Positions 10,250 to 25,202 of a DNA stretch of 64,000 nucleotides are shown here, one piece after another (the first letter of the stretch is position 1; each line of letters begins with the position of its first letter). The stretch covers positions 62,001-126,000 of the forward strand of contig JAJQJQ010000010.1 in NCBI GenBank assembly GCA_028622995.1, in the 5' to 3' direction. The DNA is from Panagrolaimus kolymaensis. Lineage: Eukaryota; Nematoda; Chromadorea; Rhabditida; Panagrolaimidae. The notes below the pieces were generated by a model. The model was not told the DNA's origin. It worked only from the letters and a program-made list of their open reading frames with translations, and made no database searches. The translations under genes and the position numbers were made by a program.

Positions 10250-13200
10250 AAAAATTGCCGCAATTCAAAAATTTTGATTTCCAGAAATAACGAACACATG
10301 TATCAAGCTTTGATGCAAGACATTAAGTGAATCTCGTTTTGAATTACGGCTTGAATTGGAGATATGGATTTTTTGTTTTAAATATTCATTATTAAATATA
10401 TTAAAATTATTCCCAACAGGATTTTGTATTGGCTCCACGTAAACTACCTGAATCGATGAACATTTTTTTGTATCAATTAACACAAGCATCATGCCTTGAG
10501 TTAGAGATATGTGAATCTCGATTTGAATTACGGCTTGAATTGGAGATATGGATTTTTTGATTTAAATAATTTTTATTTAATATATTAAAATTATTCCCAA
10601 CAGGATTTTTGATTCCGGCCACGGGAAGCACCTTAATCGATGAACCATTTTTTTTATTAATTAAAACAAGCATCAAGCCTTGAGGTAGAGATATGTGAAT
10701 CTCGATTTGAATTACGGCTTGAATTGGAGATCTGGATTTTTTGTTTTAAATATTCATTATTAAATATATTAAAATTATTCCCAACGGGATTTTGTATTGG
10801 CTCCACGTAAACTACCTGAATCGATGAACATTTTTTTGTATCAATTAACACAAGCATCATGCCTTGAGGTAGAGATATGTGAATCTCGATTTGAATTACG
10901 GCTTGAATTGGAGATATGGATTTTTTGTTTTAAATATTCATTATTAAATATATTAAAATTGTTCCCAACGGGATTTTGTATTGCCTCCACGTAAACTACC
11001 TGAATCGATGAACATTTTTTTGTATCAATTAACACAAGCATCATGCCTTGAGTTAGAGATATGTGAATCTCGATTTGAATTACGGCTTGAATTGGAGATC
11101 TGGATTTTTTGATTTAAATAATTTTTATTTAATATATTAAAATTATTCCCAACAGGATTTTTGATTCCGGCCACGGGAAGCACCTTAATCGATGAACCAT
11201 TTTTTTTATTAATTAAAACAAGCATCAAGCCTTGAGGTAGAGATATGTGAATCTCGATTTGAATTACGGCTTGAATTGGAGATATGGATTTTTTGTTTTA
11301 AATATTCATTATTAAATATATTAAAATTGTTCCCAACGGGATTTTGTATTGCCTCCACGTAAACTACCTGAATCGATGAACATTTTTTTGTATCAATTAA
11401 CACAAGCATCATGCCTTGAGTTAGAGATATGTGAATCTCGATTTGAATTACGGCTTGAATTGGAGATCTGGATTTTTTGATTTAAATAATTTTTATTTAA
11501 TATATTAAAATTATTCCCAACAGGATTTTTGATTCCGGCCACGGGAAGTACCTTAATCGATGAACCATTTTTTTTATTAATTAAAACAAGCATCAAGCCT
11601 TGAGGTAGAGATATGTGAATCTCGATTTGAATTACGGCTTGAATTGGAGATATGGATTTTTTGTTTTAAATATTCATTATTAAATATATTAAAATTATTC
11701 CCAACGGGATTTTGTATTGGCTCCACGTAAACTACCTGAATCGATGAACATTTTTTTGTATCAATTAACACAAGCATCATGCCTTGAGGTAGAGATATGT
11801 GAATCTCGATTTGAATTACGGCTTGAATTGGAGATATGGATTTTTTGTTTTAAATATTCATTATTAAATATATTAAAATTATTCCCAACGGGATTTTGTA
11901 TTGGCTCCACGTAAACTACCTGAATCGATGAACATTTTTTTGTATCAATTAACACAAGCATCATGCCTTGAGGTAGAGATATGTGAATCTCGATTTGAAT
12001 TACGGCTTGAATTGGAGATATGGATTTTTTGTTTTAAATATTCATTATTAAATATATTAAAATTGTTCCCAACGGGATTTTGTATTGCCTCCACGTAAAC
12101 TACCTGAATCGATGAACATTTTTTTGTATCAATTAACACAAGCATCATGCCTTGAGTTAGAGATATGTGAATCTCGATTTGAATTACGGCTTGAATTGGA
12201 GATCTGGATTTTTTGATTTAAATAATTTTTATTTAATATATTAAAATTATTCCCAACAGGATTTTTGATTCCGGCCACGGGAAGCACCTTAATCGATGAA
12301 CCATTTTTTTTATTAATTAAAACAAGCATCAAGCCTTGAGGTAGAGATATGTGAATCTCGATTTGAATTACGGCTTGAATTGGAGATATGGATTTTTTGT
12401 TTTAAATATTCATTATTAAATATATTAAAATTGTTCCCAACGGGATTTTGTATTGCCTCCACGTAAACTACCTGAATCGATGAACATTTTTTTGTATCAA
12501 TTAACACAAGCATCATGCCTTGAGTTAGAGATATGTGAATCTCGATTTGAATTACGGCTTGAATTGGAGATCTGGATTTTTTGATTTAAATAATTTTTAT
12601 TTAATATATTAAAATTATTCCCAACAGGATTTTTGATTCCGGCCACGGGAAGTACCTTAATCGATGAACCATTTTTTTTATTAATTAAAACAAGCATCAA
12701 GCCTTGAGGTAGAGATATGTGAATCTCGATTTGAATTACGGCTTGAATTGGAGATATGGATTTTTTGTTTTAAATATTCATTATTAAATATATTAAAATT
12801 ATTCCCAACGGGATTTTGTATTGGCTCCACGTAAACTACCTGAATCGATGAACATTTTTTTGTATCAATTAACACAAGCATCATGCCTTGAGTTAGAGAT
12901 ATGTGAATCTCGATTTGAATTACGGCTTGAATTGGAGATATGGATTTTTTGATTTAAATATTCATTATTAAATATATTAAAATTATTCCCAACGGGATTT
13001 TGTATTGGCTCCAAGTAAACTACCTGAATCGATGAACGTTTTTTTGTATCAATTAACACAAGCATCATGCCTTGAGTTAGAGATATGTGAATCTCGATTT
13101 GAATTACGGCTTGAATTGGAGATATGGATTTTTTGTTTTAAATATTCATTATTAAATATATTAAAATTATTCCCAACGGGATTTTGTATTGGCTCCACGT

Positions 13201-16200
13201 AGACTACCTGAATCGATGAACATTTTTTTGTATCAATTAACACAAGCATCATGCCTTGAGTTAGAGATATGTGAATCTCGATTTTAATTACGGCTTGAAT
13301 TGGAGATATGGATTTTTTGTTTTAAATATTCATTATTAAATATATTAAAATTATGCCCAACGGGATTTTGTATTGGCTCCACGTAAACTACCTGAATCGA
13401 TGAACATTTTTTTGTATCAATTAACACAAGCATCATGCCTTGAGTTAGAGATATGTGAATCTCGATTTGAATTACGGCTTGAATTGGAGATATGGATTTT
13501 TTGATTTAAATAATTTTTATTTAATATATTAAAATTATTCCCAACAGGATTTTTGATTCCGGCCACGGGAAGCACCTTAATCGATGAACCATTTTTTTTA
13601 TTAATTAAAACAAGCATCAAGCCTTGAGGTAGAGATATGTGAATCTCGATTTGTATTACGGCTTGAATTGGAGATATGGATTTTTTGTTTTAAATATTCA
13701 TTATTAAATATATTAAAATTATTCCCAACGGGATTTTGTATTGGCTCCACGTAAACTACCTGAATCGATGAACATTTTTTTGTATCAATTAACACAAGCA
13801 TCATGCCTTGAGTTAGAGATATGTGAATCTCGATTTGAATTACGGCTTGAATTGGAGATATGGATTTTTTGTTTTAAATATTCATTATTAAATATATTAA
13901 AATTATTCCCAACGGGATTTTGTATTGGCTCCACGTAAACTACCTGAATCGATGAACATTTTTTTGTATCAATTAACACAAGCATCATGCCTTGAGTTAG
14001 AGATATGTGAATCTCGATTTGAATTACGGCTTGAATTGGAGATATGGATTTTTTGTTTTAAATATTCATTATTAAATATATTAAAATTATTCCCAACGGG
14101 ATTTTGTATTGGCTCCACGTAAACTACCTGAATCGATGAACATTTTTTTGTATCAATTAACACAAGCATCATGCCTTGAGTTAGAGATATGTGAATCTCG
14201 ATTTGAATTACGGCTTGAATTGGAGATATGGATTTTTTGTTTTAAATATTCATTATTAAATATATTAAAATTATTCCCAACGGGATTTTGTATTGGCTCC
14301 ACGTAAACTACCTGAATCGATGAACATTTTTTTGTATCAATTAACACAAGCATCATGCCTTGAGTTAGAGATATGTGAATCTCGATTTGAATTACGGCTT
14401 GAATTGGAGATATGGATTTTTTGTTTTAAATATTCATTATTAAATATATTAAAATTATTCCCAACGGGATTTTGTATTGGCTCCACGTAAACTACCTGAA
14501 TCGATGAACATTTTTTTGTATCAATTAACACAAGCATCATGCCTTGAGTTAGAGATATGTGAATCTCGATTTGAATTACGGCTTGAATTGGAGATATGGA
14601 TTTTTTGATTTAAATAATTTTTATTTAATATATTAAAATTATTCCCAACAGGATTTTTGATTCCGGCCACGGGAAGCACCTTAATCGATGAACCATTTTT
14701 TTTATTAATTAAAACAAGCATCAAGCCTTGAGGTAGAGATATGTGAATCTCGATTTGTATTACGGCTTGAATTGGAGATATGGATTTTTTGTTTTAAATA
14801 TTCATTATTAAATATATTAAAATTATTCCCAACGGGATTTTGTATTGGCTCCACGTAAACTACCTGAATCGATGAACATTTTTTTGTATCAATTAACACA
14901 AGCATCATGCCTTGAGTTAGAGATATGTGAATCTCGATTTGAATTACGGCTTGAATTGGAGATATGGATTTTTTGTTTTAAATATTCATTATTAAATATA
15001 TTAAAATTATTCCCAACGGGATTTTGTATTGGCTCCACGTAAACTACCTGAATCGATGAACATTTTTTTGTATCAATTAACACAAGCATCATGCCTTGAG
15101 TTAGAGATATGTGAATCTCGATTTGAATTACGACTTGAATTGGAGATATGGATTTTTTGTTTTAAATATTCATTATTAAATATATTAAAATTATTCCCAA
15201 CGGGATTTTGTATTGGCTCCACGTAAACTACCTGAATCGATGAACATTTTTTTGTATCAATTAACACAAGCATCATGCCTGGAGTTAGAGATATGTGAAT
15301 CTCGATTTGAATTACGGCTTGAATTGGAGATATGGATTTTTTGTTTTAAATATTCATTATTAAATATATTAAAATTATTCCCAACGGGATTTTGTATTGG
15401 CTCCACGTAAACTACCTGAATCGATGAACATTTTTTTGTATCAATTAACACAAGCATCATGCCTTGAGTTAGAGATATGTGAATCTCGATTTGAATTACG
15501 GCTTGAATTGGAGATATGGATTTTTTGTTTTAAATATTCATTATTAAATATATTAAAATTATTCCCAACGGGATTTTGTATTGGCTCCACGTAAACTACC
15601 TGAATCGATGAACATTTTTTTGTATCAATTAACACAAGCATCATGCCTTGAGTTAGAGATATGTGAATCTCGATTTGAATTACGGCTTGAATTGGAGATA
15701 TGGATTTTTTGTTTTAAATATTCATTATTAAATATATTAAAATTATTCCCAACGGGATTTTGTATTGGCTCCACGTAAACTACCTGAATCGATTAACATT
15801 TTTTTGTATCAATTAACACAAGCATCATGCCTTGAGTTAGAGATATGTGAATCTCGATTTGAATTACGACTTGAATTGGAGATATGGATTTTTTGTTTTA
15901 AATATTCATTATTAAATATATTAAAATTATTCCCAACGGGATTTTGTATTGGCTCCACGTAAACTACCTGAATCGATGAACATTTTTTTGTATCAATTAA
16001 CACAAGCATCATGCCTTGAGGTAGAGATATGTGAATCTCGATTTGAATTACGGCTTGAATTGGAGATATGGATTTTTTGTTTTAAATATTCATTATTAAA
16101 TATATTAAAATTATTCCCAACGGGATTTTGTATTGGCTCCACGTAAACTACCTGAATCGATGAACATTTTTTTGTATCAATTAACACAAGCATCATGGCT

Positions 16201-16360
16201 TGAGTTAGAGATATGTGAATCTCGATTTGAATTACGGCTTGAATTGGAGATATGGATTTTTTGTTTTAAATATTCATTATTAAATATATTAAAATTATTC
16301 CCAACGGGATTTTGTATTGGCTCCACGTAAACTACCTGAATCGATGAACATTTTTTTGTA

Positions 16361-19300
16361 TCAATTAACACAAGCATCATGCCTTGAGTTAGAGATATGT
16401 GAATCTCGATTTGAATTACGACTTGAATTGGAGATATGGATTTTTTGTTTTAAATAATTTTTATTTAATATATTAAAATTATTCCCAACAGGATTTTTGA
16501 TTCCGGCCACGGGAAGCACCTTAATCGATGAAGCATTTTTTTGTATCAATTAACACAAGCATCATGCCTTGAGTTAGAGATATGTGAATCTCGATTTGAA
16601 TTACGGCTTGAATTGGAGATATGGATTTTTTGATTTAAATAATTTTTATTTAATATATTAAAATTATTCCCAACAGGATTTTTGATTCCGGCCACGGGAA
16701 GCACCTTAATCGATGAACCATTTTTTTTATTAATTAAAACAAGCATCAAGCCTTGAGGTAGAGATATGTGAATCTCGATTTGTATTACGGCTTGAATTGG
16801 AGATATGGATTTTTTGTTTTAAATATTCATTATTAAATATATTAAAATTATTCCCAACGGGATTTTGTATTGGCTCCACGTAAACTACCTGAATCGATGA
16901 ACATTTTTTTGTATCAATTAACACAAGCATCATGCCTTGAGGTAGAGATATGTGAATCTCGATTTGAATTACGGCTTGAATTGGAGATATGGATTTTTTG
17001 TTTTAAATATTCATTATTAAATATATTAAAATTATTCCCAACGGGATTTTGTATTGGCTCCACGTAAACTACCTGAATCGATGATTATTTTTTTGTATCA
17101 ATTAACACAAGCATCATGCCTTGAGGTAGAGATATGTGAATCTCGATTTGAATTACGGCTTGAATTGGAGATATGGATTTTTTGTTTTAAATATTCATTG
17201 TTAAATATATTAAAATTATTCCCAACGGGATTTTGTATTGGCTCCACGTAAACTACCTGAATCGATGAACATTTTTTTGTATCAATTAACACAAGCATCA
17301 TGCCTTGAGGTAGAGATATGTGAATCTCGATTTGAATTACGACTTGAATTGGAGATATGGATTTTTTGTTTTAAATAATTTTTATTTAATATATTAAAAT
17401 TATTCCCAACAGGATTTTTGATTCCGGCCACGGGAAGCACCTTAATCGATGAACCATTTTTTTGTATCAATTAACACAAGCATCATGCCTTGAGTTAGAG
17501 ATATGTGAATCTCGATTTGAATTACGGCTTGAATTGGAGATATGGATTTTTTGTTTTAAATATTCATTATTAAATATATTAAAATTATTCCCAACGGGAT
17601 TTTGTATTGGCTCCACGTAAACTACCTGAATCGATGAACATTTTTTTGTATCAATTAACACAAGCATCATGCCTTGAGTTAGAGATATGTGAATCTCGAT
17701 TTGAATTACGGCTTGAATTGGAGATATGGATTTTTTGTTTTAAATATTCATTATTAAATATATTAAAATTATTCCCAACGGGATTTTGTATTGGCTCCAC
17801 GTAAACTACCTGAATCGATGAACATTTTTTTGTATCAATTAACACAAGCAACATGCCTTGAGTTAGAGATATGTGAATCTCGATTTGAATTACGGCTTGA
17901 ATTGGAGATATGGATTTTTTGTTTTAAATATTCATTATTAAATATATTAAAATTATTCCCAACGGGATTTTGTATTGGCTCCACGTAAACTACCTGAATC
18001 GATGAACATTTTTTTGTATCAATTAACACAAGCAACATGCCTTGAGTTAGAGATATGTGAATCTCGATTTGAATTACGGCTTGAATTGGAGATATGGATT
18101 TTTTGTTTTAAATATTCATTATTAAATATATTAAAATTATTCCCAACGGGATTTTGTATTGGCTCCACGTAAACTACCTGAATCGATGAACATTTTTTTG
18201 TATCAATTAACACAAGCAACATGCCTTGAGTTAGAGATATGTGAATCTCGATTTGAATTACGGCTTGAATTGGAGATATGGATTTTTTGTTTTAAATATT
18301 CATTATTAAATATATTAAAATTATTCCCAACGGGATTTTGTATTGGCTCCACGTAAACTACCTGAATCGATGAACATTTTTTTGTATCAATTAACACAAG
18401 CATCATGCCTTGAGTTAGAGATATGTGAATCTCGATTTGAATTACGGCTTGAATTGGAGATATGGATTTTTTGTTTTAAATATTCATTATTAAATATATT
18501 AAAATTATTCCCAACGGGATTTTGTATTGGCTCCACGTAAACTACCTGAATCGATGAACATTTTTTTGTATCAATTAACACAAGCAACATGCCTTGAGTT
18601 AGAGATATGTGAATCTCGATTTGAATTACGGCTTGAATTGGAGATATGGATTTTTTGTTTTAAATATTCATTATTAAATATATTAAAATTATTCCCAACG
18701 GGATTTTGTATTGGCTCCACGTAAACTACCTGAATCGATGAACATTTTTTTGTATCAATTAACACAAGCATCATGCCTTGAGGTAGAGATATGTGAATCT
18801 CGATTTGAATTACGGCTTGAATTGGAGATATGGATTTTTTGTTTTAAATATTCATTATTAAATATATTAAAATTATTCCCAACGGGATTTTGTATTGGCT
18901 CCACGTAAACTACCTGAATCGATGAACATTTTTTTGTATCAATTAACACAAGCATCATGCCTTGAGTTAGAGATATGTGAATCTCGATTTGAATTACGGC
19001 TTGAATTGGAGATATGGATTTTTTGTTTTAAATATTCATTATTAAATATATTAAAATTATTCCCAACGGGATTTTGTATTGGCTCCACGTAAACTACCTG
19101 AATCGATGAACATTTTTTTGTATCAATTAACACAAGCATCATGCCTTGAGTTAGAGATATGTGAATCTCGATTTGAATTACGGCTTGAATTGGAGATATG
19201 GATTTTTTGTTTTAAATATTCATTATTAAATATATTAAAATTATTCCCAACGGGATTTTGTATTGGCTCCACGTAAACTACCTGAATCGATGAACATTTT

Positions 19301-22300
19301 TTTGTATCAATTAACACAAGCAACATGCCTTGAGTTAGAGATATGTGAATCTCGATTTGAATTACGGCTTGAATTGGAGATATGGATTTTTTGTTTTAAA
19401 TATTCATTATTAAATATATTAAAATTATTCCCAACGGGATTTTGTATTGGCTCCACGTAAACTACCTGAATCGATGAACATTTTTTTGTATCAATTAACA
19501 CAAGCATCATGCCTTGAGGTAGAGATATGTGAATCTCGATTTGAATTACGGCTTGAATTGGAGATATGGATTTTTTGTTTTAAATATTCATTGTTAAATA
19601 TATTAAAATTATTCCCAACGGGATTTTGTATTGGCTCCACGTAAACTACCTGAATCGATGAACATTTTTTTGTATCAATTAACACAAGCATCATGCCTTG
19701 AGGTAGAGATATGTGAATCTCGATTTGAATTACGGCTTGAATTGGAGATATGGATTTTTTGTTTTAAATATTCATTATTAAATATATTAAAATTATTCCC
19801 AACGGGATTTTGTATTGGCTCCACGTAAACTACCTGAATCGATGAACATTTTTTTGTATCAATTAACACAAGCAACATGCCTTGAGTTAGAGATATGTGA
19901 ATCTCGATTTGAATTACGGCTTGAATTGGAGATATGGATTTTTTGTTTTAAATATTCATTATTAAATATATTAAAATTATTCCCAACGGGATTTTGTATT
20001 GGCTCCACGTAAACTACCTGAATCGATGAACATTTTTTTGTATCAATTAACACAAGCATCATGCCTTGAGGTAGAGATATGTGAATCTCGATTTGAATTA
20101 CGGCTTGAATTGGAGATATGGATTTTTTGTTTTAAATATTCATTATTAAATATATTAAAATTATTCCCAACGGGATTTTGTATTGGCTCCACGTAAACTA
20201 CCTGAATCGATGAACATTTTTTTGTATCAATTAACACAAGCATCATGCCTTGAGTTAGAGATATGTGAATCTCGATTTGAATTACGGCTTGAATTGGAGA
20301 TATGGATTTTTTGTTTTAAATATTCATTATTAAATATATTAAAATTATTCCCAACGGGATTTTGTATTGGCTCCACGTAAACTACCTGAATCGATGAACA
20401 TTTTTTTGTATCAATTAACACAAGCATCATGCCTTGAGTTAGAGATATGTGAATCTCGATTTGAATTACGGCTTGAATTGGAGATATGGATTTTTTGTTT
20501 TAAATATTCATTATTAAATATATTAAAATTATTCCCAACGGGATTTTGTATTGGCTCCACGTAAACTACCTGAATCGATGAACATTTTTTTGTATCAATT
20601 AACACAAGCAACATGCCTTGAGTTAGAGATATGTGAATCTCGATTTGAATTACGGCTTGAATTGGAGATATGGATTTTTTGTTTTAAATATTCATTATTA
20701 AATATATTAAAATTATTCCCAACGGGATTTTGTATTGGCTCCACGTAAACTACCTGAATCGATGAACATTTTTTTGTATCAATTAACACAAGCATCATGC
20801 CTTGAGGTAGAGATATGTGAATCTCGATTTGAATTACGGCTTGAATTGGAGATATGGATTTTTTGTTTTAAATATTCATTGTTAAATATATTAAAATTAT
20901 TCCCAACGGGATTTTGTATTGGCTCCACGTAAACTACCTGAATCGATGAACATTTTTTTGTATCAATTAACACAAGCATCATGCCTTGAGGTAGAGATAT
21001 GTGAATCTCGATTTGAATTACGACTTGAATTGGAGATATGGATTTTTTGTTTTAAATAATTTTTATTTAATATATTAAAATTATTCCCAACAGGATTTTT
21101 GATTCCGGCCACGGGAAGCACCTTAATCGATGAACCATTTTTTTGTATCAATTAACACAAGCATCATGCCTTGAGTTAGAGATATGTGAATCTCGATTTG
21201 AATTACGGCTTGAATTGGAGATATGGATTTTTTGTTTTAAATATTCATTATTAAATATATTAAAATTATTCCCAACGGGATTTTGTATTGGCTCCACGTA
21301 AACTACCTGAATCGATGAACATTTTTTTGTATCAATTAACACAAGCATCATGCCTTGAGTTAGAGATATGTGAATCTCGATTTGAATTACGGCTTGAATT
21401 GGAGATATGGATTTTTTGTTTTAAATATTCATTATTAAATATATTAAAATTATTCCCAACGGGATTTTGTATTGGCTCCACGTAAACTACCTGAATCGAT
21501 GAACATTTTTTTGTATCAATTAACACAAGCATCATGCCTTGAGGTAGAGATATGTGAATCTCGATTTGAATTACGGCTTGAATTGGAGATATGGATTTTT
21601 TGTTTTAAATATTCATTATTAAATATATTAAAATTATTCCCAACGGGATTTTGTATTGGCTCCACGTAAACTACCTGAATCGATGAACATTTTTTTGTAT
21701 CAATTAACACAAGCATCATGCCTTGAGTTAGAGATATGTGAATCTCGATTTGAATTACGGCTTGAATTGGAGATATGGATTTTTTGTTTTAAATATTCAT
21801 TATTAAATATATTAAAATTATTCCCAACGGGATTTTGTATTGGCTCCACGTAAACTACCTGAATCGATGAACATTTTTTTGTATCAATTAACACAAGCAA
21901 CATGCCTTGAGTTAGAGATATGTGAATCTCGATTTGAATTACGGCTTGAATTGGAGATATGGATTTTTTGTTTTAAATATTCATTATTAAATATATTAAA
22001 ATTATTCCCAACGGGATTTTGTATTGGCTCCACGTAAACTACCTGAATCGATGAACATTTTTTTGTATCAATTAACACAAGCATCATGCCTTGAGTTAGA
22101 GATATGTGAATCTCGATTTGAATTACGACTTGAATTGGAGATATGGATTTTTTGTTTTAAATAATTTTTATTTAATATATTAAAATTATTCCCAACAGGA
22201 TTTTTGATTCCGGCCACGGGAAGCACCTTAATCGATGAAGCATTTTTTTGTATCAATTAACACAAGCATCATGCCTTGAGTTAGAGATATGTGAATCTCG

Positions 22301-25202
22301 ATTTGAATTACGGCTTGAATTGGAGATATGGATTTTTTGATTTAAATAATTTTTATTTAATATATTAAAATTATTCCCAACAGGATTTTTGATTCCGGCC
22401 ACGGGAAGCACCTTAATCGATGAACCATTTTTTTTATTAATTAAAACAAGCATCAAGCCTTGAGGTAGAGATATGTGAATCTCGATTTGTATTACGGCTT
22501 GAATTGGAGATATGGATTTTTTGTTTTAAATATTCATTATTAAATATATTAAAATTATTCCCAACGGGATTTTGTATTGGCTCCACGTAAACTACCTGAA
22601 TCGATGAACATTTTTTTGTATCAATTAACACAAGCATCATGCCTTGAGTTAGAGATATGTGAATCTCGATTTGAATTACGACTTGAATTGGAGATATGGA
22701 TTTTTTGTTTTAAATATTCATTATTAAATATATTAAAATTATTCCCAACGGGATTTTGTATTGGCTCCACGTAAACTACCTGAATCGATGAACATTTTTT
22801 TGTATCAATTAACACAAGCATCATGCCTTGAGTTAGAGATATGTGAATCTCGATTTGAATTACGGCTTGAATTGGAGATATGGATTTTTTGTTTTAAATA
22901 TTCATTATTAAATATATTAAAATTATTCCCAACGGGATTTTGTATTGGCTCCACGTAAACTACCTGAATCGATGAACATTTTTTTGTATCAATTAACACA
23001 AGCAACATGCCTTGAGTTAGAGATATGTGAATCTCGATTTGAATTACGGCTTGAATTGGAGATATGGATTTTTTGTTTTAAATATTCATTATTAAATATA
23101 TTAAAATTATTCCCAACGGGATTTTGTATTGGCTCCACGTAAACTACCTGAATCGATGAACATTTTTTTGTATCAATTAACACAAGCATCATGCCTTGAG
23201 TTAGAGATATGTGAATCTCGATTTGAATTACGGCTTGAATTGGAGATATGGATTTTTTGTTTTAAATATTCATTATTAAATATATTAAAATTATTCCCAA
23301 CGGGATTTTGTATTGGCTCCACGTAAACTACCTGAATCGATGAACATTTTTTTGTATCAATTAACACAAGCAACATGCCTTGAGTTAGAGATATGTGAAT
23401 CTCGATTTGAATTACGGCTTGAATTGGAGATATGGATTTTTTGTTTTAAATATTCATTATTAAATATATTAAAATTATTCCCAACGGGATTTTGTATTGG
23501 CTCCACGTAAACTACCTGAATCGATGAACATTTTTTTGTATCAATTAACACAAGCATCATGCCTTGAGTTAGAGATATGTGAATCTCGATTTGAATTACG
23601 ACTTGAATTGGAGATATGGATTTTTTGTTTTAAATAATTTTTATTTAATATATTAAAATTATTCCCAACAGGATTTTTGATTCCGGCCACGGGATGCACC
23701 TTAATCGATGAAGCATTTTTTTGTATCAATTAACACAAGCATCATGCCTTGAGTTAGAGATATGTGAATCTCGATTTGAATTACGGCTTGAATTGGAGAT
23801 ATGGATTTTTTGATTTAAATAATTTTTATTTAATATATTAAAATTATTCCCAACAGGATTTTTGATTCCGGCCACGGGAAGCACCTTAATCGATGAACCA
23901 TTTTTTTTATTAATTAAAACAAGCATCAAGCCTTGAGGTAGAGATATGTGAATCTCGATTTGTATTACGGCTTGAATTGGAGATATGGATTTTTTGTTTT
24001 AAATATTCATTATTAAATATATTAAAATTATTCCCAACGGGATTTTGTATTGGCTCCACGTAAACTACCTGAATCGATGAACATTTTTTTGTATCAATTA
24101 ACACAAGCATCATGCCTTGAGTTAGAGATATGTGAATCTCGATTTGAATTACGACTTGAATTGGAGATATGGATTTTTTGTTTTAAATATTCATTATTAA
24201 ATATATTAAAATTATTCCCAACGGGATTTTGTATTGGCTCCACGTAAACTACCTGAATCGATGAACATTTTTTTGTATCAATTAACACAAGCATCATGCC
24301 TTGAGTTAGAGATATGTGAATCTCGATTTGAATTACGGCTTGAATTGGAGATATGGATTTTTTGTTTTAAATATTCATTATTAAATATATTAAAATTATT
24401 CCCAACGGGATTTTGTATTGGCTCCACGTAAACTACCTGAATCGATGAACATTTTTTTGTATCAATTAACACAAGCAACATGCCTTGAGTTAGAGATATG
24501 TGAATCTCGATTTGAATTACGGCTTGAATTGGAGATATGGATTTTTTGTTTTAAATATTCATTATTAAATATATTAAAATTATTCCCAACGGGATTTTGT
24601 ATTGGCTCCACGTAAACTACCTGAATCGATGAACATTTTTTTGTATCAATTAACACAAGCATCATGCCTTGAGGTAGAGATATGTGAATCTCGATTTGAA
24701 TTACGGCTTGAATTGGAGATATGGATTTTTTGTTTTAAATATTCATTATTAAATATATTAAAATTATTCCCAACGGGATTTTGTATTGGCTCCACGTAAA
24801 CTACCTGAATCGATGATTATTTTTTTGTATCAATTAACACAAGCATCATGCCTTGAGGTAGAGATATGTGAATCTCGATTTGAATTACGGCTTGAATTGG
24901 AGATATGGATTTTTTGTTTTAAATATTCATTGTTAAATATATTAAAATTATTCCCAACGGGATTTTGTATTGGCTCCACGTAAACTACCTGAATCGATGA
25001 ACATTTTTTTGTATCAATTAACACAAGCATCATGCCTTGAGTTAGAGATATGTGAATCTCGATTTGAATTACGACTTGAATTGGAGATATGGATTTTTTG
25101 TTTTAAATAATTTTTATTTAATATATTAAAATTATTCCCAACAGGATTTTTGATTCCGGCCACGGGAAGCACCTTAATCGATGAACCATTTTTTTGTATC
25201 AA
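16361..25202. repeat. 185 bp hybrid units (type B left, type A right)
   Basis: Six units, around 16361, 17282, 20963, 22068, 23541 and 25014, are 185 bp and switch from B sequence (GGCCACGGGAAGCACCTT) to A sequence (TTGTATCAATTAACACAAGC) just after AATCGATGAA. They shift the register of the array by one base each. In three of them (16361, 22068, 23541) the next units are B and then an A unit carrying the same private change (TGTATTACGG instead of TGAATTACGG), so these are copies of one event. Confidence 0.85.
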
